The notes under the pieces: generated by a model | What the model was told of the DNA's origin: nothing | The model's input: only the letters and a program-made list of their open reading frames with translations | Database searches by the model: none | Shown: piece by piece, positions 55,468 through 64,000 of the stretch | Position numbering within the stretch: the stretch's first letter is position 1 | Layout: every line of letters starts with the position of its first letter | Assembly (NCBI GenBank): GCA_012270965.1 | Contig: JAAXHJ010000055.1 | Location: 79,345-143,344 of the forward strand | Length of the DNA stretch: 64,000 nt | Direction of reading: 5' to 3' | From: Candidatus Palauibacter poriticola | GTDB lineage: Bacteria > Gemmatimonadota > Gemmatimonadetes > Palauibacterales > Palauibacteraceae | Program-made: the position numbers and the translations under genes

Positions 55468-57306
55468 GTGAAGGGCGACAACGAACACCGCTCAATCCGG
55501 AGGCAGAGAGGCCGCTGGGCGGCGGGCGCGATCTTCTTCTGCCTCTCGATCGTCGCCGCCGGGTTCATCAATCTCCAGATCTTCGGCACCGAGCTGTACA
55601 CGCTCCTTTCGAGCGAGAACCGGCTGCGGACCATCACGGTGTCGGCCCCGCGCGGGACCATTTACGACCGCTATGGACGGGCCATCGCGGACAACGTGCC
55701 GGGGTACGATGTGTCGATGCTGCCCGGGCCCCGCGACTCCATCTCGGCCGGACTCGATCGCCTCGCCGAGCGGCTCGACCTGTCACCCGAGCGCCGCGCC
55801 GTGCTCTTGTCGCGCAACCGCGAGCGTCCGGGCGAGGCCTTGGTCGTGCGCGAGAACGCGAACTTCGAGCAGGTCGCCTTCATCGAGGAACGTCGACCCC
55901 GGTTTCGGCGCGTCGTCGTGGACCAGAGGCCGCGCCGGCGCTATCCGGCGGGGCCCGCCGTCGCGCACATGATCGGATACGTGGGGGAGATCAGCCCCGA
56001 GGAGCTGACTGGACCCGAGTATGAGGACTACGAATCCGGCCAGTCGATCGGGAAGACGGGGTTGGAGGAGCAGTACGAGCACAGGCTCGCCGGGCGGAAC
56101 GGGATCCGTTACGCGGAAGTGAACGCCTTGGGTACGATCGTGCGGGACCTGGGGGTGGCGCAGGCGCAGGTGCCGGTGCCCGGCGACGACCTGCACCTCG
56201 GCATCGATCTCGACCTGCAGGTGTACGCGGATTCGGTGTTTCCGGAAGGGATGCGGGGCGGCGTCGTGGCGCTGGACCCGGTCACCGGAGAGGTGCTCCT
56301 CCTCTACAGCCACCCCACCTTCGACCCCAACGCATTCATCGGCGGCATCCCGTTGGATTTGTGGCATTCTCTTCGCGACCATCCGGACCAGCCCCTGCTG
56401 GACCGGGTTTCCATGGCGTCCTACCCTCCGGGATCCACGTGGAAGCTCGTCATGTCCGCCATCGGGATGAAGACGGCCGGCCTCACGGTCGATACCTACC
56501 ACACGCACGCATGCAGCGGCGGGCTCGCGTACCACACCCGCTACTTTCGCTGCTGGCTGTCGAGGGGACACGGTCGCCTGAATCTCTCGGAAGCGATCAA
56601 GCAGTCGTGCAACGTCTGGTTCTACCAAGCGGGGCAGCGAATCGGTCTCGACCCGCTCCTCGCGGGGGCCGGGGAGTTCGGCTTCGGGCGCAGGACGGGG
56701 ATCGACCTCCCGTCCGAGAGGGCGGGCCTCTTCCCCGACTCCAGAGAATGGTACGACGAGCGGTTCGGGCCCGGAGCGTGGACCGAAGCCGTCGTGTGGA
56801 ACCTCTCGATCGGGCAGGGGGAAAACGCGCAGACCCTGCTGGCGATGGCCCAGTTCTACGCGGCGCTGGCGACGGGGAGGGCGCCCGTCAAGCCTCACCT
56901 CGTGCGGGATGAGGTGCTCGCGCGGCAGCGCGTGGACTGGACGTTCGATCTCCCCGACGTCCAGCGGCGCCAACTCGTCGACGCACTGGCGCGGGTGGTG
57001 AATGAGCCCGGCGGCACCGCGTACGGCAGCCGGTTGGCGCGCTGGACGCTGGCCGGAAAGACGGGCACGGCCCAGAATCCGCACGGCCCGCCCCATTCCT
57101 GGTTCGTGGGGTTCGCCCCCGCCTACGATCCCCGCATTGTGGTCGCGGCGGTCGTGGAGCACGGGCACCCGGACGGGGCCCCTTCGCTGGCCGTGCCTCT
57201 CGCCTCCGGGATCGTGGATCGCCACCTCGAGGCGCTCGGTCTGCCGCCGGAGGAGAGGCCCGGCGTCCGTCCGCCGGGAGCGCCTCCGCCACGGGTGGGC
57301 GGATGA
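55468..57306 (+). CDS. mrdA: Penicillin-binding protein 2 (elongation transpeptidase)
   Basis: Class B PBP cross-linking peptidoglycan during rod elongation. A single N-terminal membrane anchor (about 18-36), dimerisation/pedestal domain with ITVSAPRGTIYDRYGRAIADN and the transpeptidase domain: active-site S323 in PPGSTWK (SxxK), S380-C-N382, and KTGT at 531-534. 612 residues. GTG start; ATGA overlap with rodA. It forms the transpeptidase/glycosyltransferase pair with RodA. Confidence 0.95.
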   Translation: MKGDNEHRSIRRQRGRWAAGAIFFCLSIVAAGFINLQIFGTELYTLLSSENRLRTITVSAPRGTIYDRYGRAIADNVPGYDVSMLPGPRDSISAGLDRLAERLDLSPERRAVLLSRNRERPGEALVVRENANFEQVAFIEERRPRFRRVVVDQRPRRRYPAGPAVAHMIGYVGEISPEELTGPEYEDYESGQSIGKTGLEEQYEHRLAGRNGIRYAEVNALGTIVRDLGVAQAQVPVPGDDLHLGIDLDLQVYADSVFPEGMRGGVVALDPVTGEVLLLYSHPTFDPNAFIGGIPLDLWHSLRDHPDQPLLDRVSMASYPPGSTWKLVMSAIGMKTAGLTVDTYHTHACSGGLAYHTRYFRCWLSRGHGRLNLSEAIKQSCNVWFYQAGQRIGLDPLLAGAGEFGFGRRTGIDLPSERAGLFPDSREWYDERFGPGAWTEAVVWNLSIGQGENAQTLLAMAQFYAALATGRAPVKPHLVRDEVLARQRVDWTFDLPDVQRRQLVDALARVVNEPGGTAYGSRLARWTLAGKTGTAQNPHGPPHSWFVGFAPAYDPRIVVAAVVEHGHPDGAPSLAVPLASGIVDRHLEALGLPPEERPGVRPPGAPPPRVGG

Positions 57307-58517
57307 TCGGCCGCCTGCGAGTCCCCGGAGTGGGAGATCCGCTGCTTCTCGCGCTGGTCCTGTTCATGACCGGGTTCGGGATCGCGATGATCTACTCGGC
57401 CGGGCAGGTGGACGTGCAGTCGCTGGCCACTGGGATTTGGGTTCGCCAGCTCTATTGGTTCGGAGTGGCGATCGTCGCGCTGGCCGTGGCCTCCCGCTTC
57501 TCGCTGCGTTTCCTCGAATGGCTTGCGCCGTGGGCCTACGGGCTCACGGTGCTCCTCCTCGTCCTCGTGTTCGTCGTCGGGACGGGCCCGAACGGGAGCT
57601 GGCTCGAACTCGGCCCCGGGCGACTGCAGCCGGCGGAAGTCGCGAAGCTGGGGACGATCCTCATGCTGGCGCGCGTGATGGGAGGCGCGCGGGAACCGTA
57701 CGAACGGCTGGTGGAGGTCCGGAAACCCGCCGTCATCACGCTCGTCCCCTTCGTCCTCGTGCTGCTGCAACCGGACCTTGGGAGCGCCATGATCTTCGGA
57801 GCGCTCTTCCTCGCCGCGCTTTTCTGGAGCGGCGTCCCGCTGCCCAAGATCTTCCTGCTCGCGTCGCCGGGCCTCGGTCTCCTGCTCGGCTTCAACTGGA
57901 TCGCGTGGGGCCTCGGCTTCCTCGTCGTCGCCGCGTGCCTGTCCGTGCACCGCCTCTTCATCCTGGAGTCGGTGGGCGTGCTCCTCGCAAACGTGTTCAC
58001 GGGCGCGCTCACGCTCCGCATCTGGGATTCGCTCGCCGACTACCAGCGCAACCGGCTCCTCGTCTTCCTAGATCCCGAGATCGATCCTCTCGGCGCCGGA
58101 TGGCATCTCATCCAGTCGAAGGTCGCCATCGGCTCCGGCGGACTCGTCGGGGCCGGCTTCGCCGAGGGTCCGCAGAAGCGGCTCGCCTTCCTCCCCGAGC
58201 AGCATACGGACTTCATCTTTTCCGTCGTGGGGGAGGAGTTCGGATTCATCGGAGTGATGCTCTTCCTCGTGCTCTTCGCCCTCCTCCTCTGGCGCGTGCT
58301 TCGAGTGGCGGTCTCGATGGATGACCCGTTCGGCAGCCTGATCGCGTTCTGCCTGTTTGCGGTCCTCCTGACGCACATCGTGGTGAATCTGGGGATGACG
58401 GTCGGCATGATGCCCGTGACCGGACTGCCCTTGCCGCTCCTCAGCTACGGGGGGAGCTTCCTGCTCGTGCTCTACGCGGGCTTCGGTATCGTACAGCGCG
58501 TGGCCTGGGAGGCCTAG
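57303..58517 (+). CDS. rodA: Peptidoglycan polymerase RodA
   Basis: SEDS-family glycosyltransferase polymerising lipid II during elongation. 404 residues, about ten membrane helices. Conserved GPNGSWLELGPGRLQPAEVAKLG, VLLQPDLGSAMIF, QRNRLLVFLDPEIDPLGAGWHLIQSKVAIGSGGL, EQHTDFIFSVVGEEFGFIG and GLPLPLLSYGGSF. The last codons (VAWEA, then TAG) and the following bases begin a REP-like element; the 3' end is duplicated, imperfectly, 180 bases downstream. Confidence 0.95.
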   Translation: MIGRLRVPGVGDPLLLALVLFMTGFGIAMIYSAGQVDVQSLATGIWVRQLYWFGVAIVALAVASRFSLRFLEWLAPWAYGLTVLLLVLVFVVGTGPNGSWLELGPGRLQPAEVAKLGTILMLARVMGGAREPYERLVEVRKPAVITLVPFVLVLLQPDLGSAMIFGALFLAALFWSGVPLPKIFLLASPGLGLLLGFNWIAWGLGFLVVAACLSVHRLFILESVGVLLANVFTGALTLRIWDSLADYQRNRLLVFLDPEIDPLGAGWHLIQSKVAIGSGGLVGAGFAEGPQKRLAFLPEQHTDFIFSVVGEEFGFIGVMLFLVLFALLLWRVLRVAVSMDDPFGSLIAFCLFAVLLTHIVVNLGMTVGMMPVTGLPLPLLSYGGSFLLVLYAGFGIVQRVAWEA

Positions 58518-58680
58518 CAGTCCGCGGGAAAACCCCGCGTGAGCGCCGAGAGCGCGCGCTTGACAAGGAGGGACGAGTGAGAATAGCAGCGCTATTCGAC
58601 CGAGGAGTGACGATGAGCGCAGCGTTGACGCGTGATGCGGCGCCGCTCGAACGCAGCGGGGCTCCTGCCACGGGCTGTTA
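58516..58680 (-). repeat. REP-like element, copy F (reverse, with internal insertion)
   Basis: Left arm AGCAGTCCGCGGGAAAACCC, then CGCGTGAGCGCCG; about 85 bases of unrelated DNA; then GCGCCGCTCGAACGCAGCGG and the right arm GGCTCCTGCCACGGGCTGTT. The insert includes a 7-bp inverted repeat GAATAGC-AGC-GCTATTC (58581-58597) and TTGACA (58560). Flanking it are imperfect copies of CGTGGCCTGGGAGGCCTA (58499) and CGTGTCCTGGGAGGCGTA (58681). Confidence 0.8.
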
Positions 58681-58699
58681 CGTGTCCTGGGAGGCGTAA
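58613..58699 (+). CDS. Possible 28-residue leader ORF before accD
   Basis: ATG with GAGGAG five bases upstream, encoding MSAALTRDAAPLERSGAPAT and GCYVSWEA, ending TAA directly against the accD GTG. Its last residues copy the RodA C terminus and its middle is the translated REP-like centre. It may be a by-product of the insertion, or it may be translated and coupled to accD. No independent evidence of expression. Confidence 0.25.
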   Translation: MSAALTRDAAPLERSGAPATGCYVSWEA

Positions 58700-59536
58700 G
58701 TGTCTTGGTTCAGCAAACCTAAGCGCAAGCTGGTCTCGCAGAAGCGGGAACTCCCGGGCGACGTGTGGGATCGGTGCGCCGGGTGCGGCGAGATCCTCTA
58801 CAGCGGACGGCTGGAGGAGAACCTCCACGTGTGTCCGAATTGCGGCCACCACTTTCGCATCGCCGCGGAGGCGTACGAGGCGATGCTGCTCGACGGCGGA
58901 GGTCTCGCCGAGCTCCACGACGAGCACCTGCGCTCCGCCGATCCGCTCGCCTTCGTCGATTCCCGCAGCTATGCCGAACGCATCGAGCAGGCGGAGCAGC
59001 GAGGCGGCGATCAGGATGCGATCCGAACCGGGCGCGGTGAGATCGGAGGCAGGGAAGTCCACCTCGGGACCATGGACTTCCGCTTCATCGGGGGGTCGAT
59101 GGGGTCGGTGGTGGGCGAGAAGATCCGTCGTCTCGCCGACCGCTCTCTCGAGCGGCGCGTGCCACTCATCATCATCTCCGCCTCCGGCGGCGCCCGCATG
59201 CAGGAAGGGATCCTCTCCCTCATGCAGATGGGGAAGACGGCGGCCGCGCTCGAGCAGCTCGCGAGCGCGGGCATCCCCTACGTCAGCGTCCTCACGAACC
59301 CGACCACGGGTGGGGTGACGGCGTCGTACGCGATGCTGGGAGATGTGATTCTGGCGGAACCCGGCGCCCTAATCGGCTTTGCCGGCCCGCGCGTGATCAA
59401 GGAAACGATCCGGCAGGACCTGCCGGAAGGCTTCCAGACCGCGGAGTTTCTGGAAGAGCATGGCATGATCGACCGCATCGTACCGCGTCCGGAAATGCGC
59501 GGTGCCCTTGCCACCCTCCTGGATCACATGTGCTGA
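58700..59536 (+). CDS. accD: Acetyl-CoA carboxylase carboxyltransferase subunit beta
   Basis: With AccA forms the carboxyltransferase that makes malonyl-CoA for fatty-acid synthesis. The N-terminal C4 zinc ribbon (C26, C29, C45, C48) and the crotonase-like core with FIGGSMGSVVGEKI, IIISASGGARMQEGILSLMQMGKT, TNPTTGGVTASYAMLGD and GFAGPRVIKETI identify it. 278 residues. GTG start with GGGAGG seven bases upstream, this site being inside the duplicated rodA-end segment. Overlaps folC by seven bases, the common accD-folC order. Confidence 0.96.
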   Translation: MSWFSKPKRKLVSQKRELPGDVWDRCAGCGEILYSGRLEENLHVCPNCGHHFRIAAEAYEAMLLDGGGLAELHDEHLRSADPLAFVDSRSYAERIEQAEQRGGDQDAIRTGRGEIGGREVHLGTMDFRFIGGSMGSVVGEKIRRLADRSLERRVPLIIISASGGARMQEGILSLMQMGKTAAALEQLASAGIPYVSVLTNPTTGGVTASYAMLGDVILAEPGALIGFAGPRVIKETIRQDLPEGFQTAEFLEEHGMIDRIVPRPEMRGALATLLDHMC

Positions 59537-60849
59537 CCGAGGGCGGGGACGCCCTCGCAGCCCTGTTCGATCCCCGCCCGGCCACCACGATCCGCTGGGG
59601 CCTCGACGGAATCGAGGCGCTCCTGGCGGAGTTGGGCCGGCCGGAACGGACCTTCGACGCCCTCCACATTGCGGGCACGAACGGCAAGGGTTCGACGGCG
59701 TGCTTCGCGGCCTCGATGCTCGAAGCTGGCGGCACGCGCACGGGCCTCTACACCTCGCCTCATCTCGAGGACGTTCGGGAACGGTTTCTGATCGACGGGG
59801 CCTGGGTGGAGGAGTCCGCGCTTCAGTCCGCCGCCGCCCGCGTGCTCGATTGCGCGGCGGCCGCGCCCCGCACGTACTTCGAGTTGGCCACGGCGCTCGC
59901 CTTCACCTGCTTCGCGGAGTGCGGCGTGGAGGTGGCGGTCGTCGAAACCGGTCTGGGCGGCCGCCTCGACGCGACGAACGTGCTTCGGCCCGCCGGCACG
60001 GCGATCACCCCGATCAGCCTCGACCACACGGAATGGCTCGGTGGAACGGCCGAGGCGATCGCGCGGGAGAAGGGAGGCATCCTCAAGCCGGGTGTGCCGG
60101 CCTGCCTGGGCCGCATCGACCCGCTTCCGCTCGCGACGCTCAGGCAGGTCGCGCGCCGCGTCGGATCGCCCGTAGCGCGCCTCGGGAGGGACGCGGAGGT
60201 GTCGGATGTCGCGGTGCGAGGCGATGGCGTGGGGACGCGCTTCCGGTACGTCTCGGGGTCACGTCCCGACGGCCTGCGGCTCGCTGCGGGCCTCGCGGGC
60301 CGGCACCAAGCCGACAACGCGGCTCTGGCCCTCCTGCTCCTGGACTCTTCCGGCTATCCGCCGGAGGAGGGCTCCGCGCGCCGAGGAATCGCCCGCGCCC
60401 GCCTCGCCGGCCGCTTCGAGGTCCGGCATCCGGGGGCGGGGCGCCCGGCCTGCGTGTTCGATATCGCGCACAATCCGGCCGCCGTCGCGGTCCTCTGCGA
60501 AACGCTGGCGGAGCTGTCGTTGCCGCGGCCGCTCGTCGCCGTGGTTGGAATGCTGGCCGACAAGGACTGGAAGGGAGCGCTGGCCCGACTCGCGCTTGAC
60601 AGCGACACTATGATTCTGACGCGACCCGCCGCCCCCGCGGAGCGGCGGTGGGACCCGTCCCGGGCGCGGGAGTGGCTGTCGCGCGAGCGGGGCCTTGAAT
60701 CGATCGTGTGCCGGAGCGTGGCCGAGGCGGTCTCACGGGGACTGACGCTCGCCGGGGCGGGAACGCTGTTGGTCACGGGATCCGCAACCACCGTGGGCGA
60801 GGCCCGGGCACTGCCGGAACTCGCCGGCGTACGGACAGGAGACGAATAA
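59530..60849 (+). CDS. folC: Folylpolyglutamate/dihydrofolate synthase
   Basis: Mur-ligase-family enzyme that adds glutamate to (dihydro)folate. P-loop HIAGTNGKGSTACF (residues 47-60), YTSPHLEDVRERFLIDG, VVETGLGGRLDATNVL, PISLDHTEWLGGTAEAIAREKGGILK and a C-terminal DIAHNPAAVAVL. 439 residues. The GTG start lies inside accD. It joins GlyA in supporting one-carbon metabolism. Confidence 0.94.
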   Translation: MLTEGGDALAALFDPRPATTIRWGLDGIEALLAELGRPERTFDALHIAGTNGKGSTACFAASMLEAGGTRTGLYTSPHLEDVRERFLIDGAWVEESALQSAAARVLDCAAAAPRTYFELATALAFTCFAECGVEVAVVETGLGGRLDATNVLRPAGTAITPISLDHTEWLGGTAEAIAREKGGILKPGVPACLGRIDPLPLATLRQVARRVGSPVARLGRDAEVSDVAVRGDGVGTRFRYVSGSRPDGLRLAAGLAGRHQADNAALALLLLDSSGYPPEEGSARRGIARARLAGRFEVRHPGAGRPACVFDIAHNPAAVAVLCETLAELSLPRPLVAVVGMLADKDWKGALARLALDSDTMILTRPAAPAERRWDPSRAREWLSRERGLESIVCRSVAEAVSRGLTLAGAGTLLVTGSATTVGEARALPELAGVRTGDE

Positions 60850-60852
60850 GAG

Positions 60853-61275
60853 ATGCTGTACGACCCCAGGCTGGTACAACCGATGCGAGACGAACTCACC
60901 CGCCTCGGCGTGCGTGAGCTTCGGACCTCCGATGAAGTGGACGAGGCCCTCGGGGCCGGCGGGGAGACGCTCGTCGTCGTGAACTCCGTGTGCGGCTGCG
61001 CGGCACGCAACGCGCGACCGGCCGTGGCGATGGCCATGGGCCACGGAAGGCAACCCGACCGCGTCGTTACCGTCTTTGCGGGGCAGGACGTGGAGGCGAC
61101 GGCGCGCGCCCGGCAGTATTTCACCGGCGTCCGACCCTCGTCGCCGTCGCTCGCGCTCCTCTCGGACGGAGAACTCCAGTTCATGCTCGAGCGGCACCAG
61201 ATCGAGGGCCGCGAGGCGCACGATATCGCGGCCGACCTCACGAAGGCGTACGACCAATACTGCGCGACCAGTTAG
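60853..61275 (+). CDS. BrxA/BrxB-type bacilliredoxin
   Basis: A 140-residue thioredoxin-fold protein of the YphP/YqiW family with the CGC active site (C47-G-C49 in NSVCGCAARNARP). In Firmicutes it removes bacillithiol from oxidised proteins; presence here suggests bacillithiol or a similar thiol. ELQFMLERHQIEGREAHDIA is family-typical. It lies three bases after folC and is followed by a long tandem repeat. Confidence 0.9.
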   Translation: MLYDPRLVQPMRDELTRLGVRELRTSDEVDEALGAGGETLVVVNSVCGCAARNARPAVAMAMGHGRQPDRVVTVFAGQDVEATARARQYFTGVRPSSPSLALLSDGELQFMLERHQIEGREAHDIAADLTKAYDQYCATS

Positions 61276-61437
61276 GCTCGGGCCCCGGGGCGCCGGCGAT
61301 CCCCGGGCCGGCGGCGATCTTTGCGCCAGCGGCGATCTTCGGGTCGGCGGCGGTCTTCGGACGAGGGGCGATTCTCGGGCCGGCGGCGATTATCGCGCCG
61401 GCGGCGATTCTCGGGCCGGCGGCGATCCTCGGGCCGT
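61276..61437. repeat. 18-bp tandem repeat between bacilliredoxin and hisS
   Basis: Eight to nine diverged units of CGGGCCGGCGGCGATTCT, filling the whole spacer and running into the hisS start: the final partial unit reads CGGGCCGTG, of which GTG is the start codon. The unit is a multiple of three and no frame is closed by it. Confidence 0.85.
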
Positions 61438-62824
61438 GAGTTCCGGGGAGATCCGCGGCCTGACCGGTTTTCGAGATTTTTTCCCCGAGGAACTGGCTCT
61501 TCGCCGGCACCTCTTCTCCGCCTGGCGGAGGGTCGGTGCCCGTTACGGTTTCACGGAGTATGACGGACCGCCGCTCGAGGCGCTCGAACTCTACACGCGA
61601 AAATCCGGCGAAGAGATCGTAGCCCAGCTGTACGAGTTCGAGGACAAGGGGGGCCGGGCGGTGGCGCTGAGGCCCGAAATGACGCCCACCTTCGCGCGCA
61701 TGATCGCCGCCCGCGCCGGCGGACTTGCGAAGCCGGTGCGCTGGTTCTCGATCCCGCAGCTCTTCCGCTACGAACGGCCGCAGCGCGGCCGGCTCCGCGA
61801 GCACTTCCAGCTCAACATGGACATCGTCGGAGAGACGAACCCGCTAGCCGATGCGGAGATCATCAGCGCGGGCATCGACGCGCTGCGCGAACTCGGCCTG
61901 GGGGCCGCGGACATCGTCGTCCGCATCTCGGACCGGCGCCTCATCGGCGCGCTCCTCGACGCGAACGGCATCTCCGCCGGGGACCACATTTCGGTGTTCG
62001 CCACCCTCGACCGGCTCGAGAAGGAGGGGGAGGACGGGGTCCGCGCGAGGCTCGCGGAGAGCGGCGTGGAGAGCGAGGCGGCGACGCGCCTGCTGGCGGC
62101 CATCCGGCTACCGCTCGAGGAGCTGGCGGCGGCGCACGAGGGGGATGAGGCGATCGCCGAGGCGGCCTGCCGGCTCTCCACCGTGTTCGCGCACCTCGGC
62201 GCGGCGGGCTTCACCGACTTCGTCAGATTCGACGCGGGCCTGGTCCGTGGACTCGCCTATTACACGGGGACCGTGTTCGAGATATGGGACCGCCGCGACG
62301 AACTGCGCGCGATCTGCGGGGGCGGCCGCTACGATGACCTCCTGAAGGCGCTGGGCGGCGTGGATCTTCCGGCTCTCGGCTTCGGCATGGGGGATGTGGT
62401 CCTCACGGAACTGCTGAGGGACCGGGAACTCGTGCCCGCCGCGGCCCGTCGCGTGGACGACTACATCGTATGCGTCTCCGATGCGGAGCGTCCGCTGGCG
62501 CTCGGCATAGCCCGCGCGCTGCGCGACCGGGGACGGCGGGTGCTCTACGACCTGCGGCCGCGCGGGGTCGGACGCCAGTTCAAGGCCGCCCACCAGGCGG
62601 GTGCCGGCCGCACCGTCGTCATCGGGCCGCGGGAGGCGGAGCGGGGCGTCGCGATACTCCGCGACATGGCCTCCGGCGAGGAACGGGAGGTCGTGCTCGA
62701 GACGCTGACCCGGCAGCCCTCCGGCGAGGAACGGGAAGTCGCGCCCGAGACCCTGACCCGGCCGCCCTCCGCCGCACCGACCCGGCCGCCCTCCACCGCG
62801 GCGGGAGGAGCGGACGCGCGGTGA
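61436..62824 (+). CDS. hisS: Histidyl-tRNA synthetase
   Basis: Class II synthetase. [18 protein letters not shown], motif 1 region, [12 protein letters not shown], motif 2 [23 protein letters not shown], histidine-specific [13 protein letters not shown] and GGGRYDDL motifs. 462 residues, above the usual ~420-430 because the C terminus ends in repeated units [16 protein letters not shown], encoded by a 48-bp duplication. The GTG at 61436 comes from the tandem repeat; a start upstream is formally open but not conserved. GTGA overlap with guaA. Confidence 0.95.
   Translation: MSSGEIRGLTGFRDFFPEELALRRHLFSAWRRVGARYGFTEYDGPPLEALELYTRKSGEEIVAQLYEFEDKGGRAVALRPEMTPTFARMIAARAGGLAKPVRWFSIPQLFRYERPQRGRLREHFQLNMDIVGETNPLADAEIISAGIDALRELGLGAADIVVRISDRRLIGALLDANGISAGDHISVFATLDRLEKEGEDGVRARLAESGVESEAATRLLAAIRLPLEELAAAHEGDEAIAEAACRLSTVFAHLGAAGFTDFVRFDAGLVRGLAYYTGTVFEIWDRRDELRAICGGGRYDDLLKALGGVDLPALGFGMGDVVLTELLRDRELVPAAARRVDDYIVCVSDAERPLALGIARALRDRGRRVLYDLRPRGVGRQFKAAHQAGAGRTVVIGPREAERGVAILRDMASGEEREVVLETLTRQPSGEEREVAPETLTRPPSAAPTRPPSTAAGGADAR
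62672..62767 (+). repeat. 48-bp tandem duplication in the hisS 3' end
   Basis: Two units (62672-62719, 62720-62767) encoding [16 protein letters not shown] and [16 protein letters not shown], with a shortened third piece (SAAPTRPP). In frame, outside the catalytic and anticodon domains. Confidence 0.85.
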
Positions 62825-64000
62825 GTCGCGTTCTCATCCTTGATTTCGGATCCCAGTTCACCCAGCTCATCGCGCGACGGATTCGCGAAGAGGGCGTGTA
62901 CTGCGAGGTGCATCCGCCGACGCGGAGCCCCGCGTGGGTGCGCCGCTACGATCCGGCGGCCATCGTCCTCTCCGGCGGGCCGGCGAGCGTATACGATGAA
63001 GGCGTGCCCACGGCCCAGCCCGAGACCCTCGCCATGGGCGTCCCGATTCTCGGCATCTGTTACGGAATGCAGCTCGTCGCGGACCTCGTGGGGGGCGAGG
63101 TGCAGCAGGCCGAGCGCCGGGAGTATGGCCGGGCCGAACTCAGGGTCCGGTCGACGGATCCCCTCTTTCGCGGCTTCGCCGATGACGAGCCGACCCAGGT
63201 CTGGATGAGCCACGGCGACTCCCTCCACGCGCTGCCTCCGGGCTTCGAGGTTTCGGCGACGACCGCGAACTCCATCGCCGCGATCCGGTCCGAGGAGCGG
63301 CGGATCTGGGGCGTGCAGTTCCATCCGGAAGTCGCCCATACGACCCGCGGCGGGGAGATGCTGCGCAATTTCCTGTTCGAGATCGCCGGCTGCGAGATGA
63401 GCTGGAATGCCGCGAACATCATCGATCACCAGCTCGCCACGGTTCGCGAGACGGTGGGAGATGGACAGGTGATCTGCGGCCTCTCCGGCGGCGTGGACAG
63501 CTCCGTTGCCGCCGCGCTCGTGCAGCGGGCGGTGGGAGACCGGCTCACCTGCATCTTCGTCGACACGGGCCTGCTGCGGAAGGGCGAACGCGACGCCGTG
63601 GAGGCCGTGTTCGGCGAACACATGGGGATGCGGCTCGAGGTCGTCGACGCGGCCGACCTCTTCCTCGACCGCCTCGCCGGCGTCGAGGAGCCCGAGGAGA
63701 AGCGGGTCATCATCGGCCACACCTTCATCGACGTGTTCGAGGAGGCGGCGGGCCGGCACGGCGACGCGCGTTTTCTCGTGCAGGGCACGCTCTACCCCGA
63801 CGTGATCGAATCCGTCTCCGTGTGGGGGCCCTCGGTGAAGATCAAGTCCCATCACAACGTGGGCGGACTCCGTCCGGATCACCCGTTCGACCTCATCGAG
63901 CCGCTTCGGGAACTCTTCAAGGACGAGGTGCGCGCCGTGGGTCGCGAACTCGGCCTCTCGGAGGAGATCGTGGGACGCCACCCCTTCCCCGGTCCCGGCC
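62821..64000 (+). CDS. guaA: GMP synthase (glutamine-hydrolysing), 5' part
   Basis: Last step of GMP synthesis from XMP. The glutamine amidotransferase domain has the nucleophile C80 in LGICYGMQ and the His/Glu pair in QFHPEVAHT; the ATP pyrophosphatase domain has the P-loop LSGGVDSS. About 393 residues are visible; the 3' end, including the dimerisation domain, lies outside the window. GTG start overlaps the hisS stop. Confidence 0.96.
   Translation, partial: MSRVLILDFGSQFTQLIARRIREEGVYCEVHPPTRSPAWVRRYDPAAIVLSGGPASVYDEGVPTAQPETLAMGVPILGICYGMQLVADLVGGEVQQAERREYGRAELRVRSTDPLFRGFADDEPTQVWMSHGDSLHALPPGFEVSATTANSIAAIRSEERRIWGVQFHPEVAHTTRGGEMLRNFLFEIAGCEMSWNAANIIDHQLATVRETVGDGQVICGLSGGVDSSVAAALVQRAVGDRLTCIFVDTGLLRKGERDAVEAVFGEHMGMRLEVVDAADLFLDRLAGVEEPEEKRVIIGHTFIDVFEEAAGRHGDARFLVQGTLYPDVIESVSVWGPSVKIKSHHNVGGLRPDHPFDLIEPLRELFKDEVRAVGRELGLSEEIVGRHPFPGPG

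Noticed and set aside
58560-58588. Promoter for accD inside REP-like copy F
   Set aside because: TTGACA at 58560 is perfect but no acceptable -10 hexamer lies 15-18 bases downstream.

Overview
This 64 kb window is very GC-rich, densely packed bacterial chromosome. It is almost entirely housekeeping DNA with short intergenic gaps. GTG starts are frequent, TTG starts occur, and many neighbouring genes overlap by four bases (NTGA). The organism looks like a member of Gemmatimonadota or a close relative. That rests on the gene content (an alternative GlmU-type enzyme, secreted six-bladed beta-propeller proteins, a Minf_1886-type protein, a Rex regulator next to acyl-CoA genes) and is an inference, not a proof. 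No phage, transposase, CRISPR array or antibiotic biosynthesis cluster is visible.

Layout. 0-7 kb: a CdsZ-like zinc-ribbon protein (cut by the window edge), rsmD, coaD, a short phosphotransacetylase, a STAS factor followed by a fused kinase/phosphatase regulator, rsmA, rex and a DnaQ-like exonuclease. 7-13 kb: thiolase, CPBP protease, 3-hydroxyacyl-CoA dehydrogenase, acyl-CoA dehydrogenase, glyA and two small conserved proteins. 13-17 kb: nnr, thiL and plsC, then about 1 kb with no convincing gene. 18-25 kb: eno, an ftsB-like gene, tRNA-Met, thiI, then the envelope/isoprenoid run uppS-cdsA-dxr-rseP. 25-28.4 kb: a leftward operon of mannose-1-phosphate guanylyltransferase, alternative GlmU and a WalJ-like hydrolase. 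28.5-38.5 kb: a lipoprotein, serS, an orphan histidine kinase, a UvrD/PcrA helicase, two leftward membrane or lipoprotein genes, a murA whose catalytic Cys is replaced by Asp, pgeF, and a decayed gene. 38.7-50.4 kb: the translation/transcription operon rimP-nusA-ylxQ-infB-DUF503-rbfA-truB-ribF, interrupted by a beta-propeller gene, then rpsO-pnp. 50.4-64 kb: M16 peptidase, ald, the rod-shape operon mreBCD-pbp2-rodA, accD, folC, bacilliredoxin, hisS and guaA (cut by the window edge).

The most unusual non-genic material is a family of at least six dispersed, palindromic REP-like elements sitting at gene ends. One of them (rodA/accD) is flanked by an imperfect duplication of the rodA 3' end that also carries the accD ribosome-binding site. 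Several GC-rich tandem repeats with 15-18 bp units lie at gene starts or between genes. Regulatory sites that can be read directly include a perfect Rex operator over the rex promoter and an intrinsic terminator in the leader of the rimP-nusA operon. I did not find a clearly new multi-gene system. The repeat family and the regulatory arrangements are the best leads.
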